Source of the DNA: Acinetobacter tandoii DSM 14970 = CIP 107469 | Lineage (GTDB): Bacteria > Pseudomonadota > Gammaproteobacteria > Pseudomonadales > Moraxellaceae | Assembly (NCBI RefSeq): GCF_000400735.1 | Contig: NZ_KE007367.1 | Coordinates: forward strand, 645,882-709,881 | DNA: 64,000 nt | Direction: 5' to 3' | Shown: piece after piece, positions 9,255 to 19,183 of the stretch | Numbering within the stretch: position 1 is the first letter of the stretch | Layout of the letters: every line of letters starts with the position of its first letter | Position numbers and translations under genes: made by a program | Notes under the pieces: model-generated | What the model saw: only the letters and a program-made list of their open reading frames with translations | Databases searched by the model: none | Told to the model about the DNA's origin: nothing

Positions 9255-12200
9255 ATGAACATCTCTAAATTTTTTATTGATCGGCCGATCTTTGCAGGTG
9301 TGTTATCAATCCTGATTGTATTGGCGGGGATATTGTCAGTTTTTAAACTGCCTATTTCTGAATATCCAGAAGTTGTTCCACCTTCTGTGGTTGTGCGTGC
9401 ACAGTATCCAGGTGCAAACCCTAAAGTGATTGCTGAAACCGTGGCTTCTCCGCTTGAAGAATCAATCAACGGCGTTGAAGACATGTTGTATATGCAATCT
9501 CAAGCCAATAGTGATGGTAATTTAACCGTTACTGTAAACTTTAAACTTGGGGTAGATCCAGATAAAGCACAACAACTGGTACAAAATCGCGTATCACAGG
9601 CTTTGCCACGTTTACCCGAAGATGTACAACGTTTAGGGGTGACGACCCTGAAAAGCTCTTCCAACTTAACCATGGTGGTGCATTTAACTTCGCCAGATAA
9701 TCGTTACGACATGACCTACTTACGCAACTATGCGGTGCTGAATGTCAAAGACCGTTTAGCACGTTTACAAGGTGTGGGTGAAGTAGGTTTATTTGGTTCT
9801 GGGGATTATTCTATGCGGATCTGGCTCGATCCACAGAAAATCTCTGCGCGTAATTTGACTGCAAGTGAAATTGTCAGTGCCATTCGTGAGCAAAATATTC
9901 AGGTTGCCGCAGGAACCATCGGTGCATCTCCAAGTAATGCTCCGCTTCAGCTTTCGGTAAATGCACAAGGTCGTTTAAGTACAGAGCAAGAATTCTCCGA
10001 TATCATTTTAAAAACAGATCCAGATGGTGCGGTAACCCGTTTGGGCGATGTTGCCCGTGTTGAGCTTGCAGCATCACAATACGGTTTGCGTTCTTTACTT
10101 GACAATAAACAAGCGGTTGCCATTCCAATTTTCCAAGCACCGGGTGCGAATGCATTGCAAGTGTCTGAGCAAGTCCGTGACACCATGCAGGAATTGTCTA
10201 AAGATTTTCCTTCATCGGTGAAGTATGAAATTGTTTATGATCCAACTCAGTTCGTTCGCGCGAGTATTAAAGCGGTTGTCAGTACTTTGCTAGAAGCAAT
10301 TGCACTGGTTGTCGTGGTGGTAATTTTATTCCTGCAAACATGGCGTGCTTCGATTATTCCTTTACTTGCAGTACCCGTGTCTATTATTGGTACATTTGGA
10401 TTGATGCTAGCCTTTGGCTATTCCATTAATGCACTTTCGTTGTTCGGGATGGTCCTTGCGATTGGTATTGTGGTCGATGATGCGATTGTGGTGGTGGAAA
10501 ATGTCGAGCGGAATATTGAAGCTGGACTTAGTCCAAGGGATGCAACCTACCGTGCCATGCGTGAAGTAAGTGGACCGATTATTGCCATTGCATTAACGCT
10601 GTGTGCAGTATTTGTCCCGCTGGCTTTTATGACAGGTTTAACAGGTCAATTTTATAAACAGTTTGCCATGACCATTGCGATTTCAACGGTCATTTCGGCA
10701 TTTAACTCACTTACGTTATCCCCTGCTTTAGCTGCAATCTTGCTGAAAGGTCATGATGCTAAGCCCGATGCTTTAACACGAGGCATGAACCGAGTCTTTG
10801 GGCGTTTTTTTAAGGCATTTAACCGCCTATTCTCACGTGCGTCAGATCAATATGGTCGTGGTGTAAGTCGGGTTATTTCGCATAAAACCTCAGCGATGGG
10901 CGTTTATGCCATTCTACTCGGTTTAACCATTGGTATTTCCTATATTGTGCCTGGCGGATTTGTTCCTGCTCAGGACAAACAGTATCTGATTAGTTTTGCG
11001 CAATTACCGAATGGTGCCTCTTTAGACCGTACTGAAGCCGTCATTCGAAAAATGAGTGATGCTGCGTTAAAACAACCTGGTGTTGAAAGTGCAATTGCCT
11101 TTCCCGGCTTATCGATTAATGGTTTTACCAACAGTTCCAGTGCAGGCATTGTTTTTGTCACACTAAAACCTTTTGAAGAGCGTAAAAGCAAAGAACTTTC
11201 AGCCAATGCGATTGCGGGTGCTTTAAACCAAAAATATGCTGCCATACAAGAAGCCTATATTGCTGTTTTCCCACCGCCACCAGTAATGGGACTCGGCACA
11301 GTGGGTGGTTTCAAAATGCAGCTTGAAGACCGCGGAGCATTGGGTTATTCCGCATTAAATGATGCTGCGCAGAACTTTATGAAAGCAGCACAAGCTGCAC
11401 CCGAACTTGGTCCAATGTTTTCAAGCTATCAAATAAATGTACCGCAGTTAAACGTAGATCTCGATCGTGTTAAAGCCAAGCAACAAGGTGTTGCTATTAC
11501 AGATGTATTTAACACCATGCAAATTTATCTGGGCTCACAATATGTGAATGACTTTAACCGTTTTGGACGTGTTTATCAGGTACGTGCACAAGCTGATGCA
11601 CCATTTCGTGCAAATCCAGAGAATATTTTGCAATTAAAAACCCGCAACAGTGCTGGGCAAATGGTGCCTTTATCTTCTCTGGTGAATGTCACACAAACTT
11701 ATGGTCCAGAAATGGCCGTACGTTATAACGGATATACTGCTGCGGATATTAATGGTGGCCCTGCTGCTGGTTATTCATCTAGTCAGGCAGAAGCTGCCGC
11801 AGAACGCATTGCCGCTCAAACCTTACCGCGTGGAATTAAATTTGAATGGACAGATTTAACCTACCAGAAAATTCTGGCAGGCAACGCTGGGCTATGGGTC
11901 TTCCCGATTAGTGTGTTGTTGGTCTTTTTGGTATTGGCTGCGCAGTATGAAAGTTTAACTCTACCACTGGCTGTGATTCTTATTGTACCGATGGGGATTT
12001 TAGCTGCGCTTACAGGGGTGTGGCTGACTAATGGTGATAACAATATTTTCACGCAAATTGGCTTAATGGTACTGGTGGGACTGGCCTGCAAAAACGCGAT
12101 TTTGATTGTGGAATTTGCCCGAGAACTTGAAATGCAAGGCATGACCGCATTTAAAGCAGCAGTTGAAGCGAGCCGTTTACGTTTACGTCCAATTCTAATG

Positions 12201-12431
12201 ACTTCAATTGCATTCATTATGGGTGTTGTTCCCCTTGTGACTTCTACAGGTGCGGGTGCAGAAATGCGTCATGCAATGGGCGTTGCCGTATTCTCAGGCA
12301 TGATCGGGGTTACCTTCTTTGGCTTATTCCTGACCCCTGCCTTCTATGTACTCATTCGGACTTTAAACCGTGGACATAAGCTGCATTCAGCCAGTCCACA
12401 TGAAGCTCCAATCAATCCAAATCACTCATAA
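9255..12431 (+). CDS. adeG: RND multidrug efflux transporter (AdeG/MexF-type)
   Basis: 1058 residues, normal for hydrophobe/amphiphile RND pumps, with twelve membrane helices and two large periplasmic loops. Family marks are FFIDRPIFAGVLSILIVLAG at the N-terminus, YPGANPKVIAETVASPLE, the proton-relay pair Asp408-Asp409 in LAIGIVVDDAIVVVENVE, and a second-half relay Lys in GLACKNAILIVEFAREL. It exports drugs and other amphiphiles using the proton gradient. The preserved relay residues and intact length point to a working pump. In the MexF/AdeG subgroup, typical substrates are chloramphenicol, fluoroquinolones and trimethoprim; this is family knowledge, not seen here. Confidence 0.85.
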   Translation: MNISKFFIDRPIFAGVLSILIVLAGILSVFKLPISEYPEVVPPSVVVRAQYPGANPKVIAETVASPLEESINGVEDMLYMQSQANSDGNLTVTVNFKLGVDPDKAQQLVQNRVSQALPRLPEDVQRLGVTTLKSSSNLTMVVHLTSPDNRYDMTYLRNYAVLNVKDRLARLQGVGEVGLFGSGDYSMRIWLDPQKISARNLTASEIVSAIREQNIQVAAGTIGASPSNAPLQLSVNAQGRLSTEQEFSDIILKTDPDGAVTRLGDVARVELAASQYGLRSLLDNKQAVAIPIFQAPGANALQVSEQVRDTMQELSKDFPSSVKYEIVYDPTQFVRASIKAVVSTLLEAIALVVVVVILFLQTWRASIIPLLAVPVSIIGTFGLMLAFGYSINALSLFGMVLAIGIVVDDAIVVVENVERNIEAGLSPRDATYRAMREVSGPIIAIALTLCAVFVPLAFMTGLTGQFYKQFAMTIAISTVISAFNSLTLSPALAAILLKGHDAKPDALTRGMNRVFGRFFKAFNRLFSRASDQYGRGVSRVISHKTSAMGVYAILLGLTIGISYIVPGGFVPAQDKQYLISFAQLPNGASLDRTEAVIRKMSDAALKQPGVESAIAFPGLSINGFTNSSSAGIVFVTLKPFEERKSKELSANAIAGALNQKYAAIQEAYIAVFPPPPVMGLGTVGGFKMQLEDRGALGYSALNDAAQNFMKAAQAAPELGPMFSSYQINVPQLNVDLDRVKAKQQGVAITDVFNTMQIYLGSQYVNDFNRFGRVYQVRAQADAPFRANPENILQLKTRNSAGQMVPLSSLVNVTQTYGPEMAVRYNGYTAADINGGPAAGYSSSQAEAAAERIAAQTLPRGIKFEWTDLTYQKILAGNAGLWVFPISVLLVFLVLAAQYESLTLPLAVILIVPMGILAALTGVWLTNGDNNIFTQIGLMVLVGLACKNAILIVEFARELEMQGMTAFKAAVEASRLRLRPILMTSIAFIMGVVPLVTSTGAGAEMRHAMGVAVFSGMIGVTFFGLFLTPAFYVLIRTLNRGHKLHSASPHEAPINPNHS

Positions 12432-12438
12432 GGACGAT

Positions 12439-13902
12439 ATGATCATGCCTAAAAAACAGATCTGGTTATTGTCCTCGCTCATGGGAAGCCTGCTGCTTGC
12501 AGGCTGCTCACTGGCACCACAATATGAACCAGAAAGGGTTGTCATTCCATTGCAATTTAAAGAAGCTAACCCCTTGCAAGAAAATGAAAACTGGAAAATA
12601 GCGCAACCGAGTGATGCAGCCTCCAGAGGTGAATGGTGGCTTATTTTTCAAGATGCTCAACTCAATGCACTTGAGCAACAAGCTATTCGGGAAAACCAAA
12701 ACTTAAAAGCAATTGCAGCAAATGTTCAGGCATCACGTGCTTTGAAATCCGCGGCAAAGGCTGAACAACTGCCGAGTATAGGTACGGGCTTTGGTCCAAC
12801 CCGACAAAAACTTTCACCTGCATCTCAGGGGCTTGATGCGAATGCTAATACCTCTGCCCAGACGTTATGGCGTGCCCAGACAAATGTGTCTTATGAGTTA
12901 GACTTATTTGGTCGTATTGCCAGTAGTGTCAATGCGGCAACAGCAGATGCGCAGCAACAAGAAGCCTTATATCACTCTGCACTTTTGGCTTTGCAAGCCG
13001 ATGTCGCGCAAAATTATTTCCAAATCCGACAACTCGATACGGAACAAATCATTTATGCGCGAATGATTAAATTGCTGACTGAATCAAGAAATTTAATGCA
13101 AGCTCGTTTTAAAAATGGAGCCGTCAGTGAAATGGATGTATTTCGTGCGCAAACGGAATTGTCTACAGCACAGACTGGTTTATTGAGTCTTATGCGCCAA
13201 CGAGCAAATACAGAACATGCGCTTGCCGTGTTATTAGGCAAAACGCCTGCGGAGTTTAATTTGGCGCAGCAAAGCTTAACGATCAATACCGTTCAAGTAC
13301 CTGCGTGTTTACCTTCTAGTCTTCTTGAAAGGCGTCCTGATGTCGCGGCTGCTGAACGTGCTATGGCGGCAGATAATGCCAGAATTGGTATTGCACGTGC
13401 TGCTTTTTTCCCACGACTTAGTCTTACAGGAGCACTGGGTTATGAGTCTTCAACGCTTGGAGATTTAGCCCAATGGTCGAGTCGCACTTTCTTGCTGGGG
13501 CCTATCGCAGGGACAATTTTATCCTTACCTTTGTTTGATGGTGGTCAACGTAAAGCAGGCGTCGTACAGGCCAGAGCTGCCTATGAAGAAAGCGTTGCCA
13601 ATTATCGACAAACTGTACTGAATGCATTTCGTGAGGTTGAAAATGGGCTGACGGATCAACGTATTCTGGATCAACAAATGAATACTCAAACGCAAGCTCT
13701 GATTGCTTCACGTCATGCCAATAAACTTTTACATCTGCGCTATCGTAAAGGTGCAGTGAGTTATCTAGAGGTTATAGATTCTGACCGCACTATTCTTCAG
13801 CAAGAGCAATTGGCGATACAACTTAAAGGTAGCAGAATGATTGCAAGTGTGGACTTAATTCGAGCATTAGGGGGTGGTTTGACAACTCAGGATCAAACCT
13901 AA
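12439..13902 (+). CDS. adeH: Outer-membrane efflux lipoprotein (AdeH/OprN-type)
   Basis: About 487 residues. The frame is open upstream into adeG, but the lipoprotein signal (MPKKQIWLLSSLMGSLLLAGC) and AGGA at 12431-12434 place the start at the ATG at 12439 or 12445, seven or more bases after the adeG stop. Two OEP repeats (about 75-270 and 300-480) carry family motifs such as SYELDLFGRI, SSLLERRPDVAAAER and RTFLLGPIAGTILSLPLFDGG. It is the NodT-type channel completing the tripartite pump. A long hairpin follows at 13924-13969. Confidence 0.82.
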   Translation: MIMPKKQIWLLSSLMGSLLLAGCSLAPQYEPERVVIPLQFKEANPLQENENWKIAQPSDAASRGEWWLIFQDAQLNALEQQAIRENQNLKAIAANVQASRALKSAAKAEQLPSIGTGFGPTRQKLSPASQGLDANANTSAQTLWRAQTNVSYELDLFGRIASSVNAATADAQQQEALYHSALLALQADVAQNYFQIRQLDTEQIIYARMIKLLTESRNLMQARFKNGAVSEMDVFRAQTELSTAQTGLLSLMRQRANTEHALAVLLGKTPAEFNLAQQSLTINTVQVPACLPSSLLERRPDVAAAERAMAADNARIGIARAAFFPRLSLTGALGYESSTLGDLAQWSSRTFLLGPIAGTILSLPLFDGGQRKAGVVQARAAYEESVANYRQTVLNAFREVENGLTDQRILDQQMNTQTQALIASRHANKLLHLRYRKGAVSYLEVIDSDRTILQQEQLAIQLKGSRMIASVDLIRALGGGLTTQDQT

Positions 13903-13923
13903 GTTTTACCGCAGTAACCGATC

Positions 13924-13969
13924 AGGCTTATGGGTATGAATGGGTAATATGCTCATTCATACCTAAGCT
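13924..13969 (+). terminator. Hairpin after adeH
   Basis: Perfect 10-bp stem GGTATGAATG / CATTCATACC (13933-13942 with 13954-13963), extended outward by AGGCTTA/TAAGCT with a small bulge. It lies 22 bases after the stop. There is no strong T run, so its strength as a terminator is uncertain. Confidence 0.5.
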
Positions 13970-14076
13970 ATTCAAATTACCAGCACCATAAAACAGTCCC
14001 AACGGATTGTGTTTTTATCGGCCATAAAGCCTGTACATCATGTCTTCATTCGTATGGTCTTCATGGCCAGTTCAGA

Positions 14077-15015
14077 TTATAAAAAAAAGTCCGTATCACT
14101 CTGAATTTTTGGCGAAATATGCTGCTCAACCCATGTTAACCATGCTCTTGTTTTAGCATCAATAAAATGACGTGATGGTATTAAGGTATAAACGCCAATA
14201 TCAGGCGATCTCCAATCTGATAAAACACGGCGTAATCGTCCAGTACGTACCGCTTCAATTACAGTAAAGGTCGGAAGCAATGCAATACCCATGTCTTGTT
14301 GTACCATGTCCAGTAACAGTTCCGGTGTATCTGCAATCAATGGTCCCGTAATATCAATTTGATACGAGCAACTTTTTTCACTGATAAGATGCCATTGCGG
14401 TGTAATTGATGGATTTACCAATCTTAAACATGCATGTTTTTGTAAATCATCTAATGATTTCGGCTCACCATATTTTTCTAAATAGGTTGGTGATGCACAA
14501 AGTAATGAAAATATTGTCCCAATTTGACGAGCAACAAAGCGTGAATCAGCCAAAGATTCCGCGAGATATAAACTAACGTCAATTCCTTTACCTAAAAGGT
14601 CTGGTACATTCTGTGAAGTACGATATTCCACGGTCAGTTCTGGATAGGTTTGACAGAACTCCGCCATCGTCGGAGATACATAATGATGACCAAAACTGGC
14701 CATACTCAACACACGTAACCGTCCCTGTGGTTTAGTTGCCCTTCCCATTGCTTGAGTTTCGGCTTCTTCCACCATTGCGAGTACATGACGACATTGCTCT
14801 GCATAAGTTGCACCAATATCGGTCAATGCGTGTTGCCTCGTGGTTCGTTGTAGTAATTTTGTTCCTAAACGCCCTTCTAACTCACTAATGAGTCGCGACA
14901 CTTGCGCTGTTGTCAGTTCCATCTGCTCTGCGGCGGCTGTAAAGCTTCCACTATCAATGACTTTCAGGAAAGCTTGCATTGCATGGAGTAATCCACCATC
15001 AAGATTTTTGCGCAT
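14077..15015 (-). CDS. LysR-family transcriptional regulator
   Basis: 312 residues with an N-terminal winged helix-turn-helix (about 8-68: SFTAAAEQMELTTAQVSRLI, LLQRTTRQHALTDIG) and a LysR substrate-binding domain of the CrgA/YafC-like subgroup (SMASFGHHYVSPTMAEF, GKGIDVSLYLAESLADS). It is divergent from the indolepyruvate-type oxidoreductase gene, with about 200 bases between starts, so it most likely controls that gene. The inducer cannot be read from sequence. Confidence 0.85.
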   Translation of the reverse strand: MRKNLDGGLLHAMQAFLKVIDSGSFTAAAEQMELTTAQVSRLISELEGRLGTKLLQRTTRQHALTDIGATYAEQCRHVLAMVEEAETQAMGRATKPQGRLRVLSMASFGHHYVSPTMAEFCQTYPELTVEYRTSQNVPDLLGKGIDVSLYLAESLADSRFVARQIGTIFSLLCASPTYLEKYGEPKSLDDLQKHACLRLVNPSITPQWHLISEKSCSYQIDITGPLIADTPELLLDMVQQDMGIALLPTFTVIEAVRTGRLRRVLSDWRSPDIGVYTLIPSRHFIDAKTRAWLTWVEQHISPKIQSDTDFFL

Positions 15016-15218
15016 AACGTAAATATCTTTTGCTTAATTACGCATTGTTGCACCAGTCTGGATCAATCACAATGACATTAATGTACATACATTGAGCAGT
15101 TTTTTGTGTTCTGAACAAACTGATCAACCTTTTTCCGAGTATGTCATTTACTCCAAATATTCAACGGGATGTTGAGAAAATAAAGTAGCTCGAACTACAA
15201 AATTCCAAGGAGAAATAA

Positions 15219-18200
15219 ATGAATATAGCGACAAAATTTACTCCACATAAGATTCCAACAAAGGATGTATCACTTGATGATAAATATCTAAGTGATGACG
15301 GTACTGCTTACATGACAGGTATTCAGGCAATGGTGCGTTTACCACTTGCGCAAACACGGCGGGATACTTTAAACGGTTATCATACTGCTGGTTTTATTTC
15401 AGGTTATCGAGGTTCCCCTGTCGGAAACTATGATAATTTTCTCTGGCAAGTTGAAGGCATACTCAAAGACCATCATGTGGTTTTTCAACCTGGCGTAAAT
15501 GAAGATCTCGCTGCTACTGCAATTTGGGGTACCCAACAAGCAAACCTCACAGGTCAAGGTAAATATGATGGCGTGACTGCTTGGTGGTATGGTAAAGGTC
15601 CGGGTGTAGATCGCTCTGGAGATGTTTTCCGTCATGCCAATCTTGCAGGAACATCAGAGTTAGGCGGTGTGGTTGCCTTCTTTGGTGATGACCATTCTTG
15701 CAAATCATCAACTGTTCCGCACCAGTCAGAACACGTGATGATTGGCTGTGGCATTCCAATTTTCTATCCGACATCCATACAACAAATTCTTGATTTAGGT
15801 GTTCATGCCATCGCAATGTCACGCTTTGCTGGGGTATGGACGTCAATGAAACTGGTCAGTGAAATTGTTGAAACCTCTGCTTCTGTTCATGTTGATTTAG
15901 ATCGTATTACTCCCTTATTACCGCAAAATGTGCAAATGCCAGAAGATGGTGTCAACATACGTTGGCCAGATCATGGCATTCAACAAGAAGAGCGTCTTTA
16001 TAAATATCGTTTACCCGCTGTATTGGCTTATGCCCGTGAAAACGAACTGAATCAGGTGACGTGGCATTGTCCTGATGCGCGTATTGGTATTGTTGCAAGT
16101 GGTAAAGGTTATTTAGATACCATTGAAGCCTTACGTATTTTAGGTATTGAAGGTGAAACAGCCGAGCAACTTGGTCTTCGAGTGTATCAAGTTGCTTTAA
16201 TTTGGCCCTTGGAACCACAAGGTCTACATGAATTTGCTGAAGGTTTAGAAGAACTGATTGTTGTAGAGGAAAAGCGCCCAATTCTGGAAGCACAAATTAA
16301 AGATGAACTCTATGCACTTCCAGATGGAAAACGCCCTCGTATCATCGGTAAAGCCTGTGATGGTAAAGGTGAATGGAGTACATCGATTGATGAAGCCCCT
16401 TTGATTGGCCATTATGAGTTCCAACCTGAACCTATTGCAAAAATGTTGGCAGCTCGGTTCTTAAAATTAGATATTCCAGAAAGCTTAAAAACGCACATTC
16501 AGAGTAAAATTGAGCTATTGCAAAAAGCAGAGCAAGCGTCACAGCATGTTTTAGATATCGCAGAACGCAAACCTTTCTTTTGTAGTGGCTGCCCTCACAA
16601 TTCATCAACTAAGTTACCCGAAGGTAGTCGCGCACTGGGCGGGATCGGTTGTCATTATATTGCCGTGTTACAGAATCATGGAACAGAAACATTCTCGCAA
16701 ATGGGCGGCGAAGGCGTAAGTTGGGCTGGTGCTTCCCATTTCACCAATGAAAAGCATATTTTTGCCAATCTAGGCGATGGAACGTATTTCCATTCAGGCT
16801 ATCTGGCTATCCGCCAAGCGATTGCTGCAAAACTTAATATGACCTACAAAATTCTCTATAACGATGCAGTGGCAATGACGGGTGGACAGCATGTCGATGG
16901 TCATCTTAGCGTGGCACAACTAACACGACAACTTGATGCAGAAGGCATCACAAAACAAGTGATCGTCACAGATGAACCTGAATTGATTCATGCCGAAGAA
17001 GGTATAGCGTCTCATGTCGAGATTTACCATAGAAATGAATTAGATGATGTTCAGCGCAAATTACGCGAAATTTCTGGTGTTACAGCATTAATTTATGTTC
17101 AAACCTGTGCCAGTGAAAAACGCCGTCGTCGTAAACGTAATGCTTATCCAGATGTTGCAGAGCGAGTTTTTATCAATAGTGAGATTTGTGAAGGTTGCGG
17201 GGACTGTTCTAAAAAGTCCAATTGTTTATCTATCGAACCTATTGAAACCGCGTTAGGAACAAAACGTCAAATCAATCAAAGCAGTTGTAACAAAGACTTT
17301 TCTTGTGTGGAAGGTTTCTGTCCAAGTTTTGTGACCGTGCATACCCGTGACATAAAACGCCCAGAAGTATTTAAAGGTATAGAAGCTGGCTGGCCAGAAA
17401 AGCCAATCATCCCAGAGTTAGATCAACAACCCATCCGCATTATGGTTGGTGGTATTGGTGGTACAGGCGTAGTGACCGCAGGTGCTTTACTTGGTATGGC
17501 TGCACATTTGGAGAATAAAGCAGCACGTATTATGGATATGGCTGGACTTGCTCAAAAAGGTGGTACAGTTTATTCCTACATACAGCTTGCGACAGAAGAT
17601 GATCAAATCTCTGCAACCAAAATTCCTGCGGGTCAATGTGATGTTTTAATCGGTGCAGATGCCATTGTTGCAGGAAGTAATGCAGCACTTTCACGTTTAA
17701 AAGCGGATGCTGTTGTCATCGTGAATGAAGATGGTTCCCCTACTTCTACTTTCCTTGAGTCGCGTGACTGGTATGCACCAATTACTGATTTAATTCAGCG
17801 ACTTCGTGGTCGGACGACACAAGGTAAACTAATATCTTTACCTGTAACACGTATTGCCACACAAGTACTAGGTGATGCAATCTTTGCAAATCAGATTTTA
17901 CTTGGCATGGCTTGGCAAGCAGGTCAGATTCCGTTGAAACGTGAAAGTATTGAAAAGGCAATTCACCTAAATGGTACAGCTACTGAAAAAAACCTTGAAG
18001 CTTTCCGCATTGGTTGCCATTTGATTAGCAATCCTGACTTGATAAAAAACATTATTGCAACGATACCAACAACGCGTAAACCAACTACTTTGGCTGAACT
18101 CGTTGAAGATCGTTCTGCGCGTCTGGTCGAGTATTGGAATGATGATTATGCAACGCAGTATCGAAATCTTGCTGAACAAGCAGCCAAAGTATTGCCTGAA

Positions 18201-18698
18201 GAACTCGCTGAAACAATTGCGACACAGCTCTATAGAGTCATGGCCTATAAAGATGAATATGAAGTTGCACGCTTACTCACAGGAAAAAGCTTTAAACAAT
18301 CAATCGAAGCACAGTTTGGTCAAGGGTTACGTTTAACCTATCACTTAGCTCCTCCTGCTTTGGGGGCTCATGGCGCTATACGCAAACGTGCTTTCGGCTA
18401 TTGGATGCGTATTCCAATGATGATTCTTGGTCGACTACAGTGGCTTAGAGAAACATTCCTTGATCCATTTGCTTTACAGCAAGAACGTCAAAAAGAACAT
18501 GCGTGGCGTGATCGTTATATCGCATTTGTCAAAGCGATTAGTTCTGCACCTGAAAAATATGACTTATCTGTGGCAGAGAAAATCGCTCAATTACCAGCAG
18601 ATGTACGTGGTTTTGGCCATGTCAAAATGCAAGCAATGGAAACCGCAATACAACGTTGGGATCAACTTTCATTGAGTCTTCGTAAAGCGGATCAATAA
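15219..18698 (+). CDS. Fused indolepyruvate ferredoxin oxidoreductase-type enzyme
   Basis: 1159 residues, the single-chain proteobacterial form combining the IorA and IorB parts. The order is an N-terminal pyrimidine-binding domain (GYRGSPVGNYDN, FQPGVNEDLAATA), a TPP domain with CSGCPHNSST and GGIGCHY near 455-490, a Cys-rich iron-sulfur stretch (EICEGCGDCSKKSNC and CNKDFSCVEGFCPSF) near 655-715, and the gamma domain (GGIGGTGVVTAGALLGMAAH) near 745. Such enzymes oxidatively decarboxylate aryl- or branched 2-oxoacids to acyl-CoA, passing electrons to ferredoxin. The start has AAGGAGA just upstream. It stands alone, divergent from a LysR gene and followed by a hairpin. The substrate, perhaps from aromatic amino acids, is an inference. 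Confidence 0.88.
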   Translation: MNIATKFTPHKIPTKDVSLDDKYLSDDGTAYMTGIQAMVRLPLAQTRRDTLNGYHTAGFISGYRGSPVGNYDNFLWQVEGILKDHHVVFQPGVNEDLAATAIWGTQQANLTGQGKYDGVTAWWYGKGPGVDRSGDVFRHANLAGTSELGGVVAFFGDDHSCKSSTVPHQSEHVMIGCGIPIFYPTSIQQILDLGVHAIAMSRFAGVWTSMKLVSEIVETSASVHVDLDRITPLLPQNVQMPEDGVNIRWPDHGIQQEERLYKYRLPAVLAYARENELNQVTWHCPDARIGIVASGKGYLDTIEALRILGIEGETAEQLGLRVYQVALIWPLEPQGLHEFAEGLEELIVVEEKRPILEAQIKDELYALPDGKRPRIIGKACDGKGEWSTSIDEAPLIGHYEFQPEPIAKMLAARFLKLDIPESLKTHIQSKIELLQKAEQASQHVLDIAERKPFFCSGCPHNSSTKLPEGSRALGGIGCHYIAVLQNHGTETFSQMGGEGVSWAGASHFTNEKHIFANLGDGTYFHSGYLAIRQAIAAKLNMTYKILYNDAVAMTGGQHVDGHLSVAQLTRQLDAEGITKQVIVTDEPELIHAEEGIASHVEIYHRNELDDVQRKLREISGVTALIYVQTCASEKRRRRKRNAYPDVAERVFINSEICEGCGDCSKKSNCLSIEPIETALGTKRQINQSSCNKDFSCVEGFCPSFVTVHTRDIKRPEVFKGIEAGWPEKPIIPELDQQPIRIMVGGIGGTGVVTAGALLGMAAHLENKAARIMDMAGLAQKGGTVYSYIQLATEDDQISATKIPAGQCDVLIGADAIVAGSNAALSRLKADAVVIVNEDGSPTSTFLESRDWYAPITDLIQRLRGRTTQGKLISLPVTRIATQVLGDAIFANQILLGMAWQAGQIPLKRESIEKAIHLNGTATEKNLEAFRIGCHLISNPDLIKNIIATIPTTRKPTTLAELVEDRSARLVEYWNDDYATQYRNLAEQAAKVLPEELAETIATQLYRVMAYKDEYEVARLLTGKSFKQSIEAQFGQGLRLTYHLAPPALGAHGAIRKRAFGYWMRIPMMILGRLQWLRETFLDPFALQQERQKEHAWRDRYIAFVKAISSAPEKYDLSVAEKIAQLPADVRGFGHVKMQAMETAIQRWDQLSLSLRKADQ

Positions 18699-18719
18699 CA
18701 GGAATAAGTGTTTATCAAC

Positions 18720-18795
18720 AAGTAGCTGATACAGGATCAAACTTAGCTTATATTCAAACGAAGCTTATATTGATCAGGTTCAGCTACTTTATCTT
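18720..18795 (+). terminator. Long hairpin after the oxidoreductase gene
   Basis: A 10-bp perfect outer stem AAGTAGCTGA / TCAGCTACTT (18720-18729 with 18780-18789) and a shorter inner GATCAA/TTGATC pair, followed by a T-rich run. It begins 22 bases after the stop, so it is the likely terminator. Confidence 0.65.
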
Positions 18796-19183
18796 TATGA
18801 TCTAACAGCGAGCATAAATACAATGTAGAGGTTCTCTAAATAATCACGACTTAGCTGCGAGGAAATTTAAGAAATCTTCTCAAATACATTCGTCAGGTTT
18901 ATAAGCTATAACGGTTTTAAATAATTTATATGAATAAGATATTGGAAGTTATAGATAAATTTAAAAATTATTGATGAACTAGCCCCTCGGTGAGCATAAG
19001 TTAAATACCCTAAACGAGGCTCTAGCTTACATAACTCAAATAAATATAAATGCGCTAAAGAAAAAATTTTCCCTAGCGACCTGTTGAGCACTTTTATCAT
19101 TATCTACATCTTTTCCATCGCGAACATTGATGTCATTTTGAATTGTATAAACATCGGCTATGGTTTTCGTATTCGCTGATGTA
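18796..19183. other. Non-coding stretch between convergent genes
   Basis: About 390 bases between the oxidoreductase (+) and the metallo-hydrolase (-). Only an imperfect inverted pair was seen (CTAGCCCCTCG near 18971 with CGAGGCTCTAG near 19014), which could be a decayed element end or a structured RNA. A 64-codon minus-strand frame at 18906-19100 has no ribosome-binding site or family resemblance, so I do not call it a gene. Confidence 0.4.

Noticed and set aside
12370-12438. Upstream extension of the adeH frame into adeG
   Set aside because: The lipoprotein signal and ribosome-binding site put the start after the adeG stop; the extension would spoil the signal peptide.
18906-19100. 64-codon minus-strand frame between convergent genes
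   Set aside because: No ribosome-binding site, no recognisable family, and it runs through an imperfect inverted repeat in a non-coding gap.
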